This document shows positions 7,571-16,025 of a DNA stretch of 35,800 nucleotides, in pieces. A program made the position numbers and the translations under genes. Source of the stretch: an uncultured Pelagibacteraceae bacterium (GTDB lineage Bacteria > Pseudomonadota > Alphaproteobacteria > Pelagibacterales > Pelagibacteraceae). The notes below the pieces were generated by a model. That model was not told where the DNA came from. It worked only from the letters and a program-made list of their open reading frames with translations, and did not search any database. The stretch spans positions 1-35,800 of the forward strand of contig CACNVG010000009.1 in NCBI GenBank assembly GCA_902623785.1, written 5' to 3'. Position 1 is the stretch's first letter. Each line of letters starts with the position of its first letter.

Positions 7571-9244
7571 TTAATTATCCTTTATAAAAGTAAATTTTCC
7601 GTAGAGTTTTTTTAGCTCATAGTTTTTAATAAAAATACACTCTCGGTTTTCATTTTTACATATTTCAAATTCTTTAAATTGTTTTTTAAACAAATTATCA
7701 ATTCTAAAATAGTCATCTTCAACTTTATAATTAAAGCTATTAATTAAATCAAAATTATAAGACCTCACTTCGTAAAATATTCTATCAATATTTCTTATTA
7801 GAAAAATAGAAATTGTTAAAATTATCAAAATTGATGAATATTTTATTAATTTATTCTTTTCTAAATTAAACCTAGACATGAAAACACTTAAAGGGATAAA
7901 AACTAACAATGAAATTATCACATATCCACCATATCTTAATGATGGATGATAAAAGAACCACTCTGCAAATAAAACAAATAAAGTTAGGTAAAATAATTTA
8001 TAATTTGTTTTTAAATATTTTTTTTTATATTTTGATTTGAATAAAAGAAAAATAATAACACAAATTATTGCTATACCTCCAAGAAAGTCTGAAACTTTAT
8101 TAAAAAAATATCTATCTAACCAATTTGGAAACCAATTATTTATATTCACATATTCAGTAGGATCAATTGGTGAAAAATACTCCGGACCTCCCCCAGCCTT
8201 TGACCACCACTCATAATGTAAATTCATTCTTTTTACGTTTTCAATTGGGACTCCCCAATCTGCACTGACAAAACATGTTTGACTAATTGGATAGAGAAGA
8301 CAGCCAGTATTTAAAAAATATATCAACAAGTTAAATGATATTAAAAGTGTGAAAATATAAAAAACTTTATTTCTAAAAATATTTTTTATCAGGCTAAGCT
8401 TCTCGTCTTTCCAAATATAAAAAACCATTGGTATTAAAAAAATAAAGTAAACAAAATAAAAAGATTTTAATGAAACAATAATACCAGTTAAGATAAATAT
8501 TTTTGTTATGTAAGTTTCAAAAGATAAATAAGAAAATCTAAAGTTAAGCAGCATTATTAAAAGTAAAAAGATCAATATTTGGGCTGATCTATCGGTACCG
8601 TGTTCTGCAAGTCTGTAAAAAAATATATTTATAAAAACAAAACTTATCAAATTTAAATAAAAAAATTCATCTATTTTTTTTGATTTAAGTTTTTTAGTAA
8701 TGTTTAAAATTAGATGAGTATTTGCAAACATCATAATTAAAAGAGCTCCCATATGAAAAAGGAAGTATTTAATTCCTGGTAAATAAAATAATGAGTTTAG
8801 ATAAAATATTGATGAAGGTGTCCTAAATCCGTGATTGAAATTACCAATTCCAATTATTTGTGAAAATTCATTTAAATAATAAGTATAAGGAAAATGATAA
8901 TAACTAAAATCATCATGGGGTTTGTAAATTATTATACTAATAAAAAGAATTACTTGAAAACTAATTAAAATTTTAATTTCGAAAAAAGAACTTTTGTTAA
9001 AGTAAATAATAAAAAAATACAAACCAACTAAAAGTAATAAAAGATTATGAAATTGATTATGAGAATAAAAAAAATGTGATAGATAAGAATAAATTATTAA
9101 AACAAATATACCTGTTAAACCAATAAATCCAATATCGATATTTTTTTTTTTAAAAAAAAAACTCGTTGCAAGAAAGCCGAATCCAAGAGTTGAAAATGGA
9201 ATTAAAAAGTAAACTAAAATAAAGAATATTTGATTGTTAATCAT
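7571..9244 (-). CDS. Multi-pass membrane protein, GT-C glycosyltransferase or polymerase-like
   Basis: The function is not certain. The 557-residue protein has about a dozen hydrophobic segments from residue 5 onward. A loop holds the acidic pair in KPHDDFSYYHFPY (108-120, D111 and D112) right after an early helix, the arrangement seen in GT-C glycosyltransferases that use polyprenyl-phosphate sugars. A second large loop contains NTGCLLYPISQTC and an aromatic stretch ending in WWSKAGGG, followed by more helices and a soluble C-terminal tail. Its place beside gmd, glycosyltransferases and a WecA-like enzyme suggests polysaccharide assembly at the inner membrane. It could instead be an O-antigen polymerase (Wzy), a class with little sequence conservation. 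It starts 62 bp from the divergent glycosyltransferase and stops 53 bp upstream of gmd. Confidence 0.6.
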   Translation of the reverse strand: MINNQIFFILVYFLIPFSTLGFGFLATSFFFKKKNIDIGFIGLTGIFVLIIYSYLSHFFYSHNQFHNLLLLLVGLYFFIIYFNKSSFFEIKILISFQVILFISIIIYKPHDDFSYYHFPYTYYLNEFSQIIGIGNFNHGFRTPSSIFYLNSLFYLPGIKYFLFHMGALLIMMFANTHLILNITKKLKSKKIDEFFYLNLISFVFINIFFYRLAEHGTDRSAQILIFLLLIMLLNFRFSYLSFETYITKIFILTGIIVSLKSFYFVYFIFLIPMVFYIWKDEKLSLIKNIFRNKVFYIFTLLISFNLLIYFLNTGCLLYPISQTCFVSADWGVPIENVKRMNLHYEWWSKAGGGPEYFSPIDPTEYVNINNWFPNWLDRYFFNKVSDFLGGIAIICVIIFLLFKSKYKKKYLKTNYKLFYLTLFVLFAEWFFYHPSLRYGGYVIISLLVFIPLSVFMSRFNLEKNKLIKYSSILIILTISIFLIRNIDRIFYEVRSYNFDLINSFNYKVEDDYFRIDNLFKKQFKEFEICKNENRECIFIKNYELKKLYGKFTFIKDN

Positions 9245-9306
9245 AAATCTAAATATATATTGTATTTAATGATGCTTTAAAATGAAATATTCTATTTAAC
9301 AAAAAA

Positions 9307-9978
9307 ATGAATCTTACTTTAGTAATTCCAGCAAAAAATGAAAAAGAGTCACTACCTTTAGTGCTAAATGAGTTAAAAATTTATAATTTTAAAATTAAAG
9401 TAGTGTTGGAACGAGAAGATATAGAGACAATTAATGCAATAAAAAACTATAACTGTGAAATTGTTTTCCAAAAAAATAACGGGTTTGGAGATGCTTTAAA
9501 TCAAGGTATAAACTCAACTGAAACAGAGCTGTTTTGTATTTTTAATGCAGATGGATCATTTAAACCAGATGAGATTAATAAAATGATTTCAAAAATTAAT
9601 GAAGAAAATGCAGATTTTGTTTTTGCCACTAGGTATGAAAATAATTGTGGAAGTGATGATGATACAATAGTTACTTTAATAGGAAATTATGTTTTCACTT
9701 TTTTTGGAAACTTCTTTTTCAAACTTGGAATTTCTGATATTTTATACACATTTGTTGTTGGTAAAACATCTGCCTACCAAAAGTTAGATATTAAAAGTAA
9801 AGATTTTTCTTTTTGTGTAGAACTTCCTATTAAAGCAAAAAAAGCTGGTTTTAGATTGATGACTTCTAAAGCTTATGAAAGGTCAAGAATTGCTGGAATA
9901 AAAAAAGTAAATCCCTTCAAAGATGGTTTAAAAATTTTAATCTCAATGATTAAGTTATTTTTTACTAAACCTAATTAA
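9307..9978 (+). CDS. Family 2 glycosyltransferase, DPM/DPG-like
   Basis: This 223-residue glycosyltransferase has the compact single-domain form of dolichyl/polyprenyl-phosphate sugar synthases. The N-terminal LTLVIPAKNEKESLPLVL (3-20) is the usual first strand and loop, NNGFGDALNQGI at 57-68 contacts the donor, and FNADGSFKPDEI at 79-90 carries the metal-binding acidic residue, as in the DADGS/DPDG motifs of that group. A hydrophobic patch near 120-140 may touch the membrane, but no clear transmembrane anchor is present. It may load a sugar onto a polyprenyl-phosphate carrier or onto the glycan itself. It is a lone plus-strand gene between two minus-strand genes, and its last 24 bp overlap the end of the WecA-like gene. 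Confidence 0.75.
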   Translation: MNLTLVIPAKNEKESLPLVLNELKIYNFKIKVVLEREDIETINAIKNYNCEIVFQKNNGFGDALNQGINSTETELFCIFNADGSFKPDEINKMISKINEENADFVFATRYENNCGSDDDTIVTLIGNYVFTFFGNFFFKLGISDILYTFVVGKTSAYQKLDIKSKDFSFCVELPIKAKKAGFRLMTSKAYERSRIAGIKKVNPFKDGLKILISMIKLFFTKPN

Positions 9979-10980
9979 TTTAAAATATCTAAGAAAAAAA
10001 TTATAGAAAATTATATATAAAATTAAGCTTAGAAAAATTAATTGAATTTGAAATTTTGTATTATAAATGTCAGTTGATCCCAAAGAAACAATAAGAATAT
10101 TAAAAAAATTAATCAAAATACTACTTAGATTATTTGATTTTACTATTGATAATTTCAATTTTTTTCTAACATAAAAAAATAATAATTGATGAAAATGTAA
10201 GTTGTCTGCTTCTAAAGGTGAAATTTTTTGAAAATATTTCCTTAATATTGAAAATAAATTTTCGAAACAAGGGTACCAAAGTAATAGGATAAAAAAATAA
10301 GGGGATACATTAGAATTTAAGTTGTGAGATTTAATAATTATAAAACCAAGCAAAAAACTAAGAATATAAGCTCCGTTATCACCGAGCATTAAATAATTCA
10401 TAAAATTCAATATTAAAAGTATTGATAATAGAATAAGGATAAATATAAAATTTTCATTTTTTATTAAGAAAAAAGATATCAAATCTAACTTAAAAAGTAA
10501 TAATATGACAATTATCACGTACAAAATTAACATACCGTTTAAACCATCAATAAAGTTAGAGCCGTTCATAAGAATTAATAAACAAAAACTTGAAAAAAAA
10601 TAAGCAAAGTAACTATTTTGCAATAAATTATCAAAAAATTCTAACCTTGATGAGATAATTTTTAAATCTGAAAATAACACAAAAGCGATTATAAGAAAAA
10701 TTTGAAAAATAAATCTTTTTTTTGCTGAAATTATTAATTTACGATCTGATAAGAAACCAATAAAAAAAATTAATATCAAAAAAATATCAAATATTGGGTA
10801 TTTAATAAAAATTAAAACTAACGGAGCAATTAATAATATTCCTCCTGATAAAGGAATGTCTTTTTTATTTGAAAAAAACTGATGTTTGTCACCAGAATAA
10901 TTGGACAAAAAGGCGTTTTTTTTTAGGTATATAGATATAGAAATTACGAAAATAATATAAAATGAGTAATAAAATAACAT
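9955..10980 (-). CDS. WecA/MraY-family glycosyl-1-phosphate transferase
   Basis: This integral membrane enzyme is predicted to start a surface glycan by moving a sugar-1-phosphate from a UDP-sugar onto undecaprenyl phosphate. The 341-residue protein is almost all transmembrane helices. It shows PLSGGILL at 43-50, MNGSNFIDGLNGM at 138-150 (the NxxDGxNG signature, D145), MLGDNGAY at 198-205 with D201, and the cytoplasmic LHFHQ at 261-265, equivalent to the HxH motif of the WecA/WbpL branch. The Asp-Asp pair expected near residue 78 reads FLSDRK here, with serine in the first position, so only one acidic residue of that pair remains. It is directly adjacent to the following glycosyltransferase gene (no gap). 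The exact sugar is unknown. Confidence 0.82.
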   Translation of the reverse strand: MLFYYSFYIIFVISISIYLKKNAFLSNYSGDKHQFFSNKKDIPLSGGILLIAPLVLIFIKYPIFDIFLILIFFIGFLSDRKLIISAKKRFIFQIFLIIAFVLFSDLKIISSRLEFFDNLLQNSYFAYFFSSFCLLILMNGSNFIDGLNGMLILYVIIVILLLFKLDLISFFLIKNENFIFILILLSILLILNFMNYLMLGDNGAYILSFLLGFIIIKSHNLNSNVSPYFFILLLWYPCFENLFSILRKYFQKISPLEADNLHFHQLLFFYVRKKLKLSIVKSNNLSSILINFFNILIVSLGSTDIYNTKFQIQLIFLSLILYIIFYNFFLRYFKLIRFSKK

Positions 10981-11727
10981 TTATTTTTTTCTAATAAAAT
11001 TAAAACTTAAAATAAATAAATAATATAAAGATTTTAAAAAGTTAAATCCCATAAAGTAGTTGTAAACTTTAAAGCCATCTTTAAGTTTTTGAGTAGTTGA
11101 AGAAGATAAAGATTTATCAAGTTTTGTCCATATTGTTAAATTTTTGTCAATTGCGTAAATGAATATATCTTTTTTTAAAATTTGTAACCAAACTACAAAA
11201 TCTTCTTTAGTAGTTAAATTTGGAAATTTAATGTCATTTTCTATTAATAATTTTTTTTCTAAAATAACAGTTGATAATCCAATATCACATGATTTTAATA
11301 GTTCTTTCAAAGAACAAATATTCTTAGCTATTCTATTGCCTATTATTTTCTTCTTATCATCTACAATTAAATATGATGTGTGAGATGCCTGAAAATTATT
11401 TTTTTTCATAAATGATATTTGAATATCAAGTTTTTCGGGTACCCAATTATCATCGGCATCCAAAAATGCCAAATATTTGCCAGAAGATCTGTCTATTCCA
11501 AGGTTTCTTGAAATTCCCGCCCCAACTCTAAATTTATTTTGGATTAAAATAATTCTCGCATCATTCTTTTTTAAATCAGAGATAAAAGTTAAATCTTCTA
11601 GATCCTCATCGTCATAGACAACTATAATTTCTAAATTTTTGTAAGTTTGTTGAATTACAGAGTTAATTGTACTCTTTATAAATTTTCTTTTTTTGTAATA
11701 AGGAATAATGACACTTACTAAATCCAT
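10981..11727 (-). CDS. Family 2 glycosyltransferase
   Basis: This 248-residue GT-A enzyme probably adds one sugar to the surface glycan. It opens with DLVSVIIPYYKKRKFI (2-17) and contains VGAGISRNLGI at 68-78 and FLDADDNWVPEKL at 88-100. The DADD (90-93) is the metal-binding motif, and KEDFVVWL (174-181) holds the ED pair usual for the catalytic base. The C-terminal 30 residues are aromatic and basic and may lie on the membrane. Its stop touches the start of the WecA-like gene with no bases between. Its start is only 21 bp after the rpoD stop on the same strand, so read-through from rpoD could drive it. It is the right-hand end of the accessory island. Confidence 0.82.
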   Translation of the reverse strand: MDLVSVIIPYYKKRKFIKSTINSVIQQTYKNLEIIVVYDDEDLEDLTFISDLKKNDARIILIQNKFRVGAGISRNLGIDRSSGKYLAFLDADDNWVPEKLDIQISFMKKNNFQASHTSYLIVDDKKKIIGNRIAKNICSLKELLKSCDIGLSTVILEKKLLIENDIKFPNLTTKEDFVVWLQILKKDIFIYAIDKNLTIWTKLDKSLSSSTTQKLKDGFKVYNYFMGFNFLKSLYYLFILSFNFIRKK

Positions 11728-11748
11728 TAAGTTGATATTTAGTTCTAA

Positions 11749-13602
11749 TTAACTCTCTAAAAAGCTTTTAAGCTGTTTAGATCTGCTTGGGTGTTTTAAC
11801 TTTCTCAAGGCTTTTGCTTCTATTTGACGTATCCTTTCTCTTGTTACTGAAAATTGTAATCCAACTTCTTCTAAAGTATGATCAGTATTCATTCCAACCC
11901 CAAACCTCATTCTTAAAACTCTTTCCTCTCTGGGAGTTAAAGTAGAAAGTATTTTTGTAGTCGCCTCGCTTAAGTTTGATTTAATAGCTTGTTCTAGAGG
12001 AGCTAATGCCTTTGTATCCTCTATAAAATCTCCTAAGCTACTATCTTCCTCATCCCCAACAGGTTTTTCAAGTGAAACTGGTTCTTTTGAAATTTTTAAA
12101 ACTTTTCTTACTTTCTCCAATGGCATTCTTAGTTTTTTTGATAATTCCTCTGGAGTTGCTTCTCTTCCAAATTCGCTCAAAATTAATCTTTGGGTTCTTA
12201 CAATTTTGTTAATAGTTTCTATCATATGGACTGGTATACGTATCGTTCTCGCCTGATCAGCAATAGATCTCGTAATTGCTTGTCTTATCCACCAAGTAGC
12301 ATAGGTTGAGAATTTATATCCTCTACGATATTCAAACTTATCTACTGCTTTCATTAAGCCAATGTTACCTTCTTGAATTAAATCTAAAAATTGCAAACCT
12401 CTATTAGTATATTTTTTTGCAATAGATATAACTAATCGAAGATTTGCTTCTACCATTTCTTTTTTTGCTATTCGTGATTCCTTTTCTCCTTTCTGTACTC
12501 TGCTTACAATTTTTTTAAAATCTGTGACACTGATACCTAGTTTATGACTAATTTCTGTAAGTCTATCTCTTATATTTTTAAATTCATCTTTATTTTTATT
12601 AAAAAAGTTTTTCCAAGTTGGATTTGTACTTAAAAAATTTTTTAAATTTGGATTTATTTCATTTCCAATATAAAATTTAATAAATTCCTCTCTTGGGATT
12701 TTATTATTTACAGCTAATCTTAATAAATTGCCTTCGAGTGAAAGAATTTTTCTATTTTCAATATAATGATTTTGAACGAGGGTTTCTAATACTGATGGAG
12801 ATAGTTGTAAAGATTTAATATTTTCTAAAATCTCACTCACAATTTTTTGATAACTCTTCTCTTTTGATGTAGTAAATTCAGAATTTTTTAAAAGACAGTC
12901 TAACTTTTCTTTTTGATATTTTATAAGTTTTGTATAGTCCTTTGTAAGTGTATTTATTGTATCCAATACCTTTGGTTTAATCTCACTTTCCATTGCAGCT
13001 AAAGTTGGATTGAATTCATCTTCTTCTACCTCTTGACTTTGTCGATCTTTTTTATTTTCATCTTTTGAATTTTTAAGATTGTTGGAATCATTTTTTTTGT
13101 CTTTCTCGCTCTGAGAAGTGTTCTCTTCCTCCATATAATTAGTATCTATATCAATTATTTCCCTAACCAAAATTTCATCTTTTTGAAGTTTTTCATTCCA
13201 TTCAAAAAATTGTTGGGCTGTTATAGGACTTTGTGAAAGGGCGTTGAGCATTACATCTTTTCCAGCCTCTATTCTTTTTGCTATTGCAATCTCACCTTCC
13301 CTGGAAAGTAATTCTACACCTCCCATTTCTCTTAAATACATTCTTATTGGATCATCACTTTTTTCGATTGCTTTTGGCTCTTCCTTGTTTTGGTTGTCTC
13401 TTTTCTTTAGAGACTTAAAGTCTGATTTTTTTTCAACTAAAGAAATTTTCTCGTTCAAAATATGAATAAAGGCTTGAGCTAAATTTTCTCCAGATAAATT
13501 TCTTTTTCCTAGAGATTTGTTAAGCTCCTCATAAGTAATGAAACCTCTATGAACCCCACGGCCCATAAGTCTAGCAAATGATTTTGTAATTATTCTTTCC
13601 AC
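11749..13602 (-). CDS. rpoD: RNA polymerase primary sigma factor (sigma70)
   Basis: This housekeeping sigma factor directs RNA polymerase to most promoters. Its 617 residues are near the E. coli length. Region 1.2 ([12 protein letters not shown]) begins near residue 84, followed by the variable non-conserved region with an acidic low-complexity stretch (about 155-200). Regions 2.1-2.4 hold [20 protein letters not shown] and the [18 protein letters not shown] segment that reads the -10 box. Region 3 follows, and region 4 ends with [12 protein letters not shown]-type and [20 protein letters not shown] helices that read the -35 box. The start is GTG at 13602. The N-terminal region 1.1 is short but recognisable ([12 protein letters not shown]). 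It lies 66 bp after dnaG and 21 bp before a glycosyltransferase gene. Confidence 0.98.
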   Translation of the reverse strand: MERIITKSFARLMGRGVHRGFITYEELNKSLGKRNLSGENLAQAFIHILNEKISLVEKKSDFKSLKKRDNQNKEEPKAIEKSDDPIRMYLREMGGVELLSREGEIAIAKRIEAGKDVMLNALSQSPITAQQFFEWNEKLQKDEILVREIIDIDTNYMEEENTSQSEKDKKNDSNNLKNSKDENKKDRQSQEVEEDEFNPTLAAMESEIKPKVLDTINTLTKDYTKLIKYQKEKLDCLLKNSEFTTSKEKSYQKIVSEILENIKSLQLSPSVLETLVQNHYIENRKILSLEGNLLRLAVNNKIPREEFIKFYIGNEINPNLKNFLSTNPTWKNFFNKNKDEFKNIRDRLTEISHKLGISVTDFKKIVSRVQKGEKESRIAKKEMVEANLRLVISIAKKYTNRGLQFLDLIQEGNIGLMKAVDKFEYRRGYKFSTYATWWIRQAITRSIADQARTIRIPVHMIETINKIVRTQRLILSEFGREATPEELSKKLRMPLEKVRKVLKISKEPVSLEKPVGDEEDSSLGDFIEDTKALAPLEQAIKSNLSEATTKILSTLTPREERVLRMRFGVGMNTDHTLEEVGLQFSVTRERIRQIEAKALRKLKHPSRSKQLKSFLES

Positions 13603-13668
13603 AATTAAATACTTTGGAGTGCCTTATATAATGAGAATTTCAAAAAAATCCACGATAAATTTCCAGTA

Positions 13669-15438
13669 TTAATTAATATTTTGCTCCTTTTTAAGCCTAT
13701 TAATTTCATCAAAAGTGTTTTGACTAAAATCTTCAGCAAATTTTGATTCTAATTCCTGAATTCGTAATTCTAGATCATGTGTCTTTAGTTCGTTTTTTAT
13801 ATCATTAAAGATTTCTACAATCTTGCTCTCGTCTTTGTCGTTTGTACGAACTATATGTTTTATATTTGCATATTTTTCAATTTGATCGAAAAGTTGATCA
13901 TCAATTTGTAAACCATCAAAATTTCCACTTTTTAAACATTCCAAAACTTTGTTAAAAACTAAACCATTTTCTTTTTTAAAAAACTTAACATTTTCCAACA
14001 AATCAGATCTTTGATAAAAAAAATTTAAATTATTAATCATAATATAAAGTAAACAAAATTCTTTGATATCTGTTGAAGAAAAGTTTTCAGTATCCTTAAA
14101 AAGTTTTTTTGTTTTGTCGAGTGGCTTATGAAAATTAATAGATGATTTTTTAAAATTTTTAAAGATTGTTTCTGGAGAGTATTCTGCCAAGTTTTCTAAA
14201 AAATATCCTAAAATATATTTTTTAACGACACTGTCTTTTACTGTATTTGCTATACTTTTAAGTTTCTTTTCGAGTGAAGCGAGTGATGATGGAGATGAAG
14301 AACTTTCTTTTTTGTAATGTTCAAATATCAATTTATGCACCGGAATTTTATTATTCTTATAATAATCTAAAAATTCCCTTTTTCCTTTTTTTTCTACATA
14401 TGTATCAGGATCTTCTCCGTCAGGAAGAAATAAAAAATATATTTGTTTATCTGGAAGAACACTCTTAATTGAATTTTCTGCTGCTCTTATAGCAGCTTTA
14501 TATCCGCTTTCATCACCATCAAAACAAATTACAATATTATCAAAAAACTGAGTTACCATATAAATTTGTTTATCAGTTAACGCAGTCCCTAAATTTGCAA
14601 TACAATTTTCTATTTGAAATTTGCTTAAACCTATTACATCCATATAACCCTCAACCAAAAAAACTTCGTCGAACTTATGAGAAATTTTTCTTACTCTATC
14701 TAAGTTATATAAATTATTTCCTTTTCTAAAAAAATTTGTTTCTGGTGAGTTAATATATTTTGCATATCTATTTTTTGTGTCAATTATTCTTCCACCAAAA
14801 GCCATTGGTTTGCCTGATAAAGAGTTAATTGGAAAAATTATTCTGTTCCTAAATCTTTCAACATATATTTTTTTGTTTTCATCATAAAAGAATAATCCAG
14901 ACTCATTTAAAATTTTCATCTCATAATTTTTGCTAAGTTTTTCGTAAATACTTGAATTAAAGTTAACAAATCCAATCCTAAATTCTTTGATAATTGAATT
15001 ATCAATTTTTCTTTTTTTTAAATAATCTAAAGCAATCTTTGAATTTGGATTATTTAATAATTCATTGTGATAATAATTTGCATAGTCTAAATATATACTT
15101 GTGTACTCATTCCACTCTTTTTCTCTTTGCTCATCAACTTTAGAAAATCTATAAGGTGCCATTCCTGCTAAATTTGCTAAAAATTTTACTGCCTCTCCAA
15201 ACTTAAAGTTTTGCATTTTCATTACAAAATCAAAAATGTTTCCGTGTTCTGAAGTACTAAAACAATGATAAAAACCTTTTTCATCATTTACTGTGAAAGA
15301 TGGAGTTTTTTCATTTTTAAATGGCGATAATCCGACAAACTCTTTTCCTCTTTTTTTTAACGATACATATTTTGAAACAACCGTAGAAACTTTTAGCCTT
15401 ATTTTAATTTCATCGAGATACTCTTTTGGATATTTCAT
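13669..15438 (-). CDS. dnaG: DNA primase, zinc ligands lost
   Basis: This primase makes RNA primers for DNA replication. The 589-residue length is typical. The N-terminal CHC2-type domain is recognisable (GLSPFKNEKTPSFTVNDEKGF begins at residue 36). However, the zinc ligands are replaced: the CPFH motif reads SPFK (38-41), and of the later cysteine pair only C59 remains, with threonine at 62. The catalytic core includes ERFRNRIIFPI (194-204) and the TOPRIM motifs LVEGYMDVIG (261-270) and CFDGDESGYKA (305-315). The C-terminal DnaB-binding region is poorly conserved. The start overlaps yqeY by 4 bp, and rpoD follows 66 bp later, an alphaproteobacterial version of the macromolecular-synthesis operon. 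Confidence 0.96.
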   Translation of the reverse strand: MKYPKEYLDEIKIRLKVSTVVSKYVSLKKRGKEFVGLSPFKNEKTPSFTVNDEKGFYHCFSTSEHGNIFDFVMKMQNFKFGEAVKFLANLAGMAPYRFSKVDEQREKEWNEYTSIYLDYANYYHNELLNNPNSKIALDYLKKRKIDNSIIKEFRIGFVNFNSSIYEKLSKNYEMKILNESGLFFYDENKKIYVERFRNRIIFPINSLSGKPMAFGGRIIDTKNRYAKYINSPETNFFRKGNNLYNLDRVRKISHKFDEVFLVEGYMDVIGLSKFQIENCIANLGTALTDKQIYMVTQFFDNIVICFDGDESGYKAAIRAAENSIKSVLPDKQIYFLFLPDGEDPDTYVEKKGKREFLDYYKNNKIPVHKLIFEHYKKESSSSPSSLASLEKKLKSIANTVKDSVVKKYILGYFLENLAEYSPETIFKNFKKSSINFHKPLDKTKKLFKDTENFSSTDIKEFCLLYIMINNLNFFYQRSDLLENVKFFKKENGLVFNKVLECLKSGNFDGLQIDDQLFDQIEKYANIKHIVRTNDKDESKIVEIFNDIKNELKTHDLELRIQELESKFAEDFSQNTFDEINRLKKEQNIN

Positions 15439-15899
15439 TGTTTGTTCAGTAGCTCCTTCAACATCGATCCTGCTTTAGAAAAATCTATGCTATCAGAATA
15501 ATTTTTTTTCAACTCACCCATTACTTTACCCATATCCTTAATACTTTGGGCCCCAACTTTTGAAATAATTTCTGAACATATTTTTTTAGTCTCCTCCTCG
15601 CTTAGTTGTTCAGGTAGGTATGTTGACAATAAATCAATTTCACCTTGTTCTATTTTAAACAGATCTTCTCTCTTATTTTTTTTATAAATTTCAATTGATT
15701 CGTTTCTTTGTTTGATCATTTTTTTTAAAAGTTTTTTTATATCGTCATCGTCTGTCTCTTTCTTGTTAGGGCCTGACCTATTTGAAATATCTAAATCTTT
15801 AATACCAGAAAGAATTAACCTATAAGTTGATATCTTGTTTTTATCTTTAGATTTAAGCGCTGTTTTATACTCGTTGTTAATTTTTTCTTTAATGGACAT
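15435..15899 (-). CDS. yqeY: GatB/YqeY domain protein
   Basis: This 154-residue protein of the YqeY family resembles the C-terminal tRNA-binding tail domain of GatB. Homologues occur alone in many bacteria and are thought to act on tRNA or amidotransferase-related substrates, but the function is unproven. Visible family blocks are an N-terminal helix with ALKSKDKNKISTYRLILSGI (14-33), KKMIKQRNESIEIYKK near 69-84, EIDLLSTYLPEQLSEEE around 98-114, and MGKVMGELKK in the C-terminal part. It begins the minus-strand yqeY-dnaG-rpoD operon, overlapping dnaG by 4 bp (ATGA). It is divergent from carA across 126 bp, the longest intergenic gap in the window. Confidence 0.92.
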   Translation of the reverse strand: MSIKEKINNEYKTALKSKDKNKISTYRLILSGIKDLDISNRSGPNKKETDDDDIKKLLKKMIKQRNESIEIYKKNKREDLFKIEQGEIDLLSTYLPEQLSEEETKKICSEIISKVGAQSIKDMGKVMGELKKNYSDSIDFSKAGSMLKELLNKQ

Positions 15900-15924
15900 T
15901 TGTATTTAACTTAGCCTAAAGATT

Positions 15925-15942
15925 TTTTTCTTAAAAGAAAAA
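15925..15942. repeat. Perfect AT-rich inverted repeat
   Basis: TTTTTCTT and AAGAAAAA form a perfect 8-bp inverted repeat around a 2-bp centre, followed on the plus strand by TTG and a long T-run. It lies in the 126-bp gap between divergent yqeY and carA, so it is not positioned to end either gene. It could be an operator, a weak leader hairpin on the yqeY transcript, or chance in AT-rich DNA. Confidence 0.3.
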
Positions 15943-15975
15943 TTGTTTTTTTTTTCAAATTTTGTATTAGTTCAG

Positions 15976-16004
15976 TTGCTTAACCTAAGCTTTTATTGTA
16001 TTAA
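15976..16004 (+). promoter_or_regulatory. Candidate promoter for carAB
   Basis: TTGCTT (15976-15981) and TATTAA (15999-16004) are separated by 17 bp, matching the sigma70 consensus at 3 and 4 positions. Transcription would start near 16011, leaving a leader of about 15 nt before the TTG start of carA. The match is moderate and the region is AT-rich. Confidence 0.35.
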
Positions 16005-16025
16005 CCTTTAACTTATGAGTTGTAA

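Larger units (their letters stand above)
3325..11727. other. Surface-polysaccharide accessory island between 5S rRNA and rpoD
   Basis: Seven genes of sugar-nucleotide synthesis, glycosyl transfer and membrane export lie between the 5S cluster and rpoD, with strand switches at almost every step. The sequence is visibly poorer in G+C than the flanks: a hand count gives 7 G/C in 60 at 10441-10500 against 18 in 60 at 19021-19080 in carB. No insertion sequence, integrase or flanking repeat is seen. The position resembles the hypervariable region reported next to the 5S gene in Pelagibacter genomes (recalled knowledge). Boundaries are those of the outermost island genes. Confidence 0.7.

Noticed and set aside
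15925-15960. Intrinsic terminator (inverted repeat followed by a T-run)
   Set aside because: It lies between two divergent genes, so no plus-strand transcript ends there, and the stem is almost all A-T pairs.
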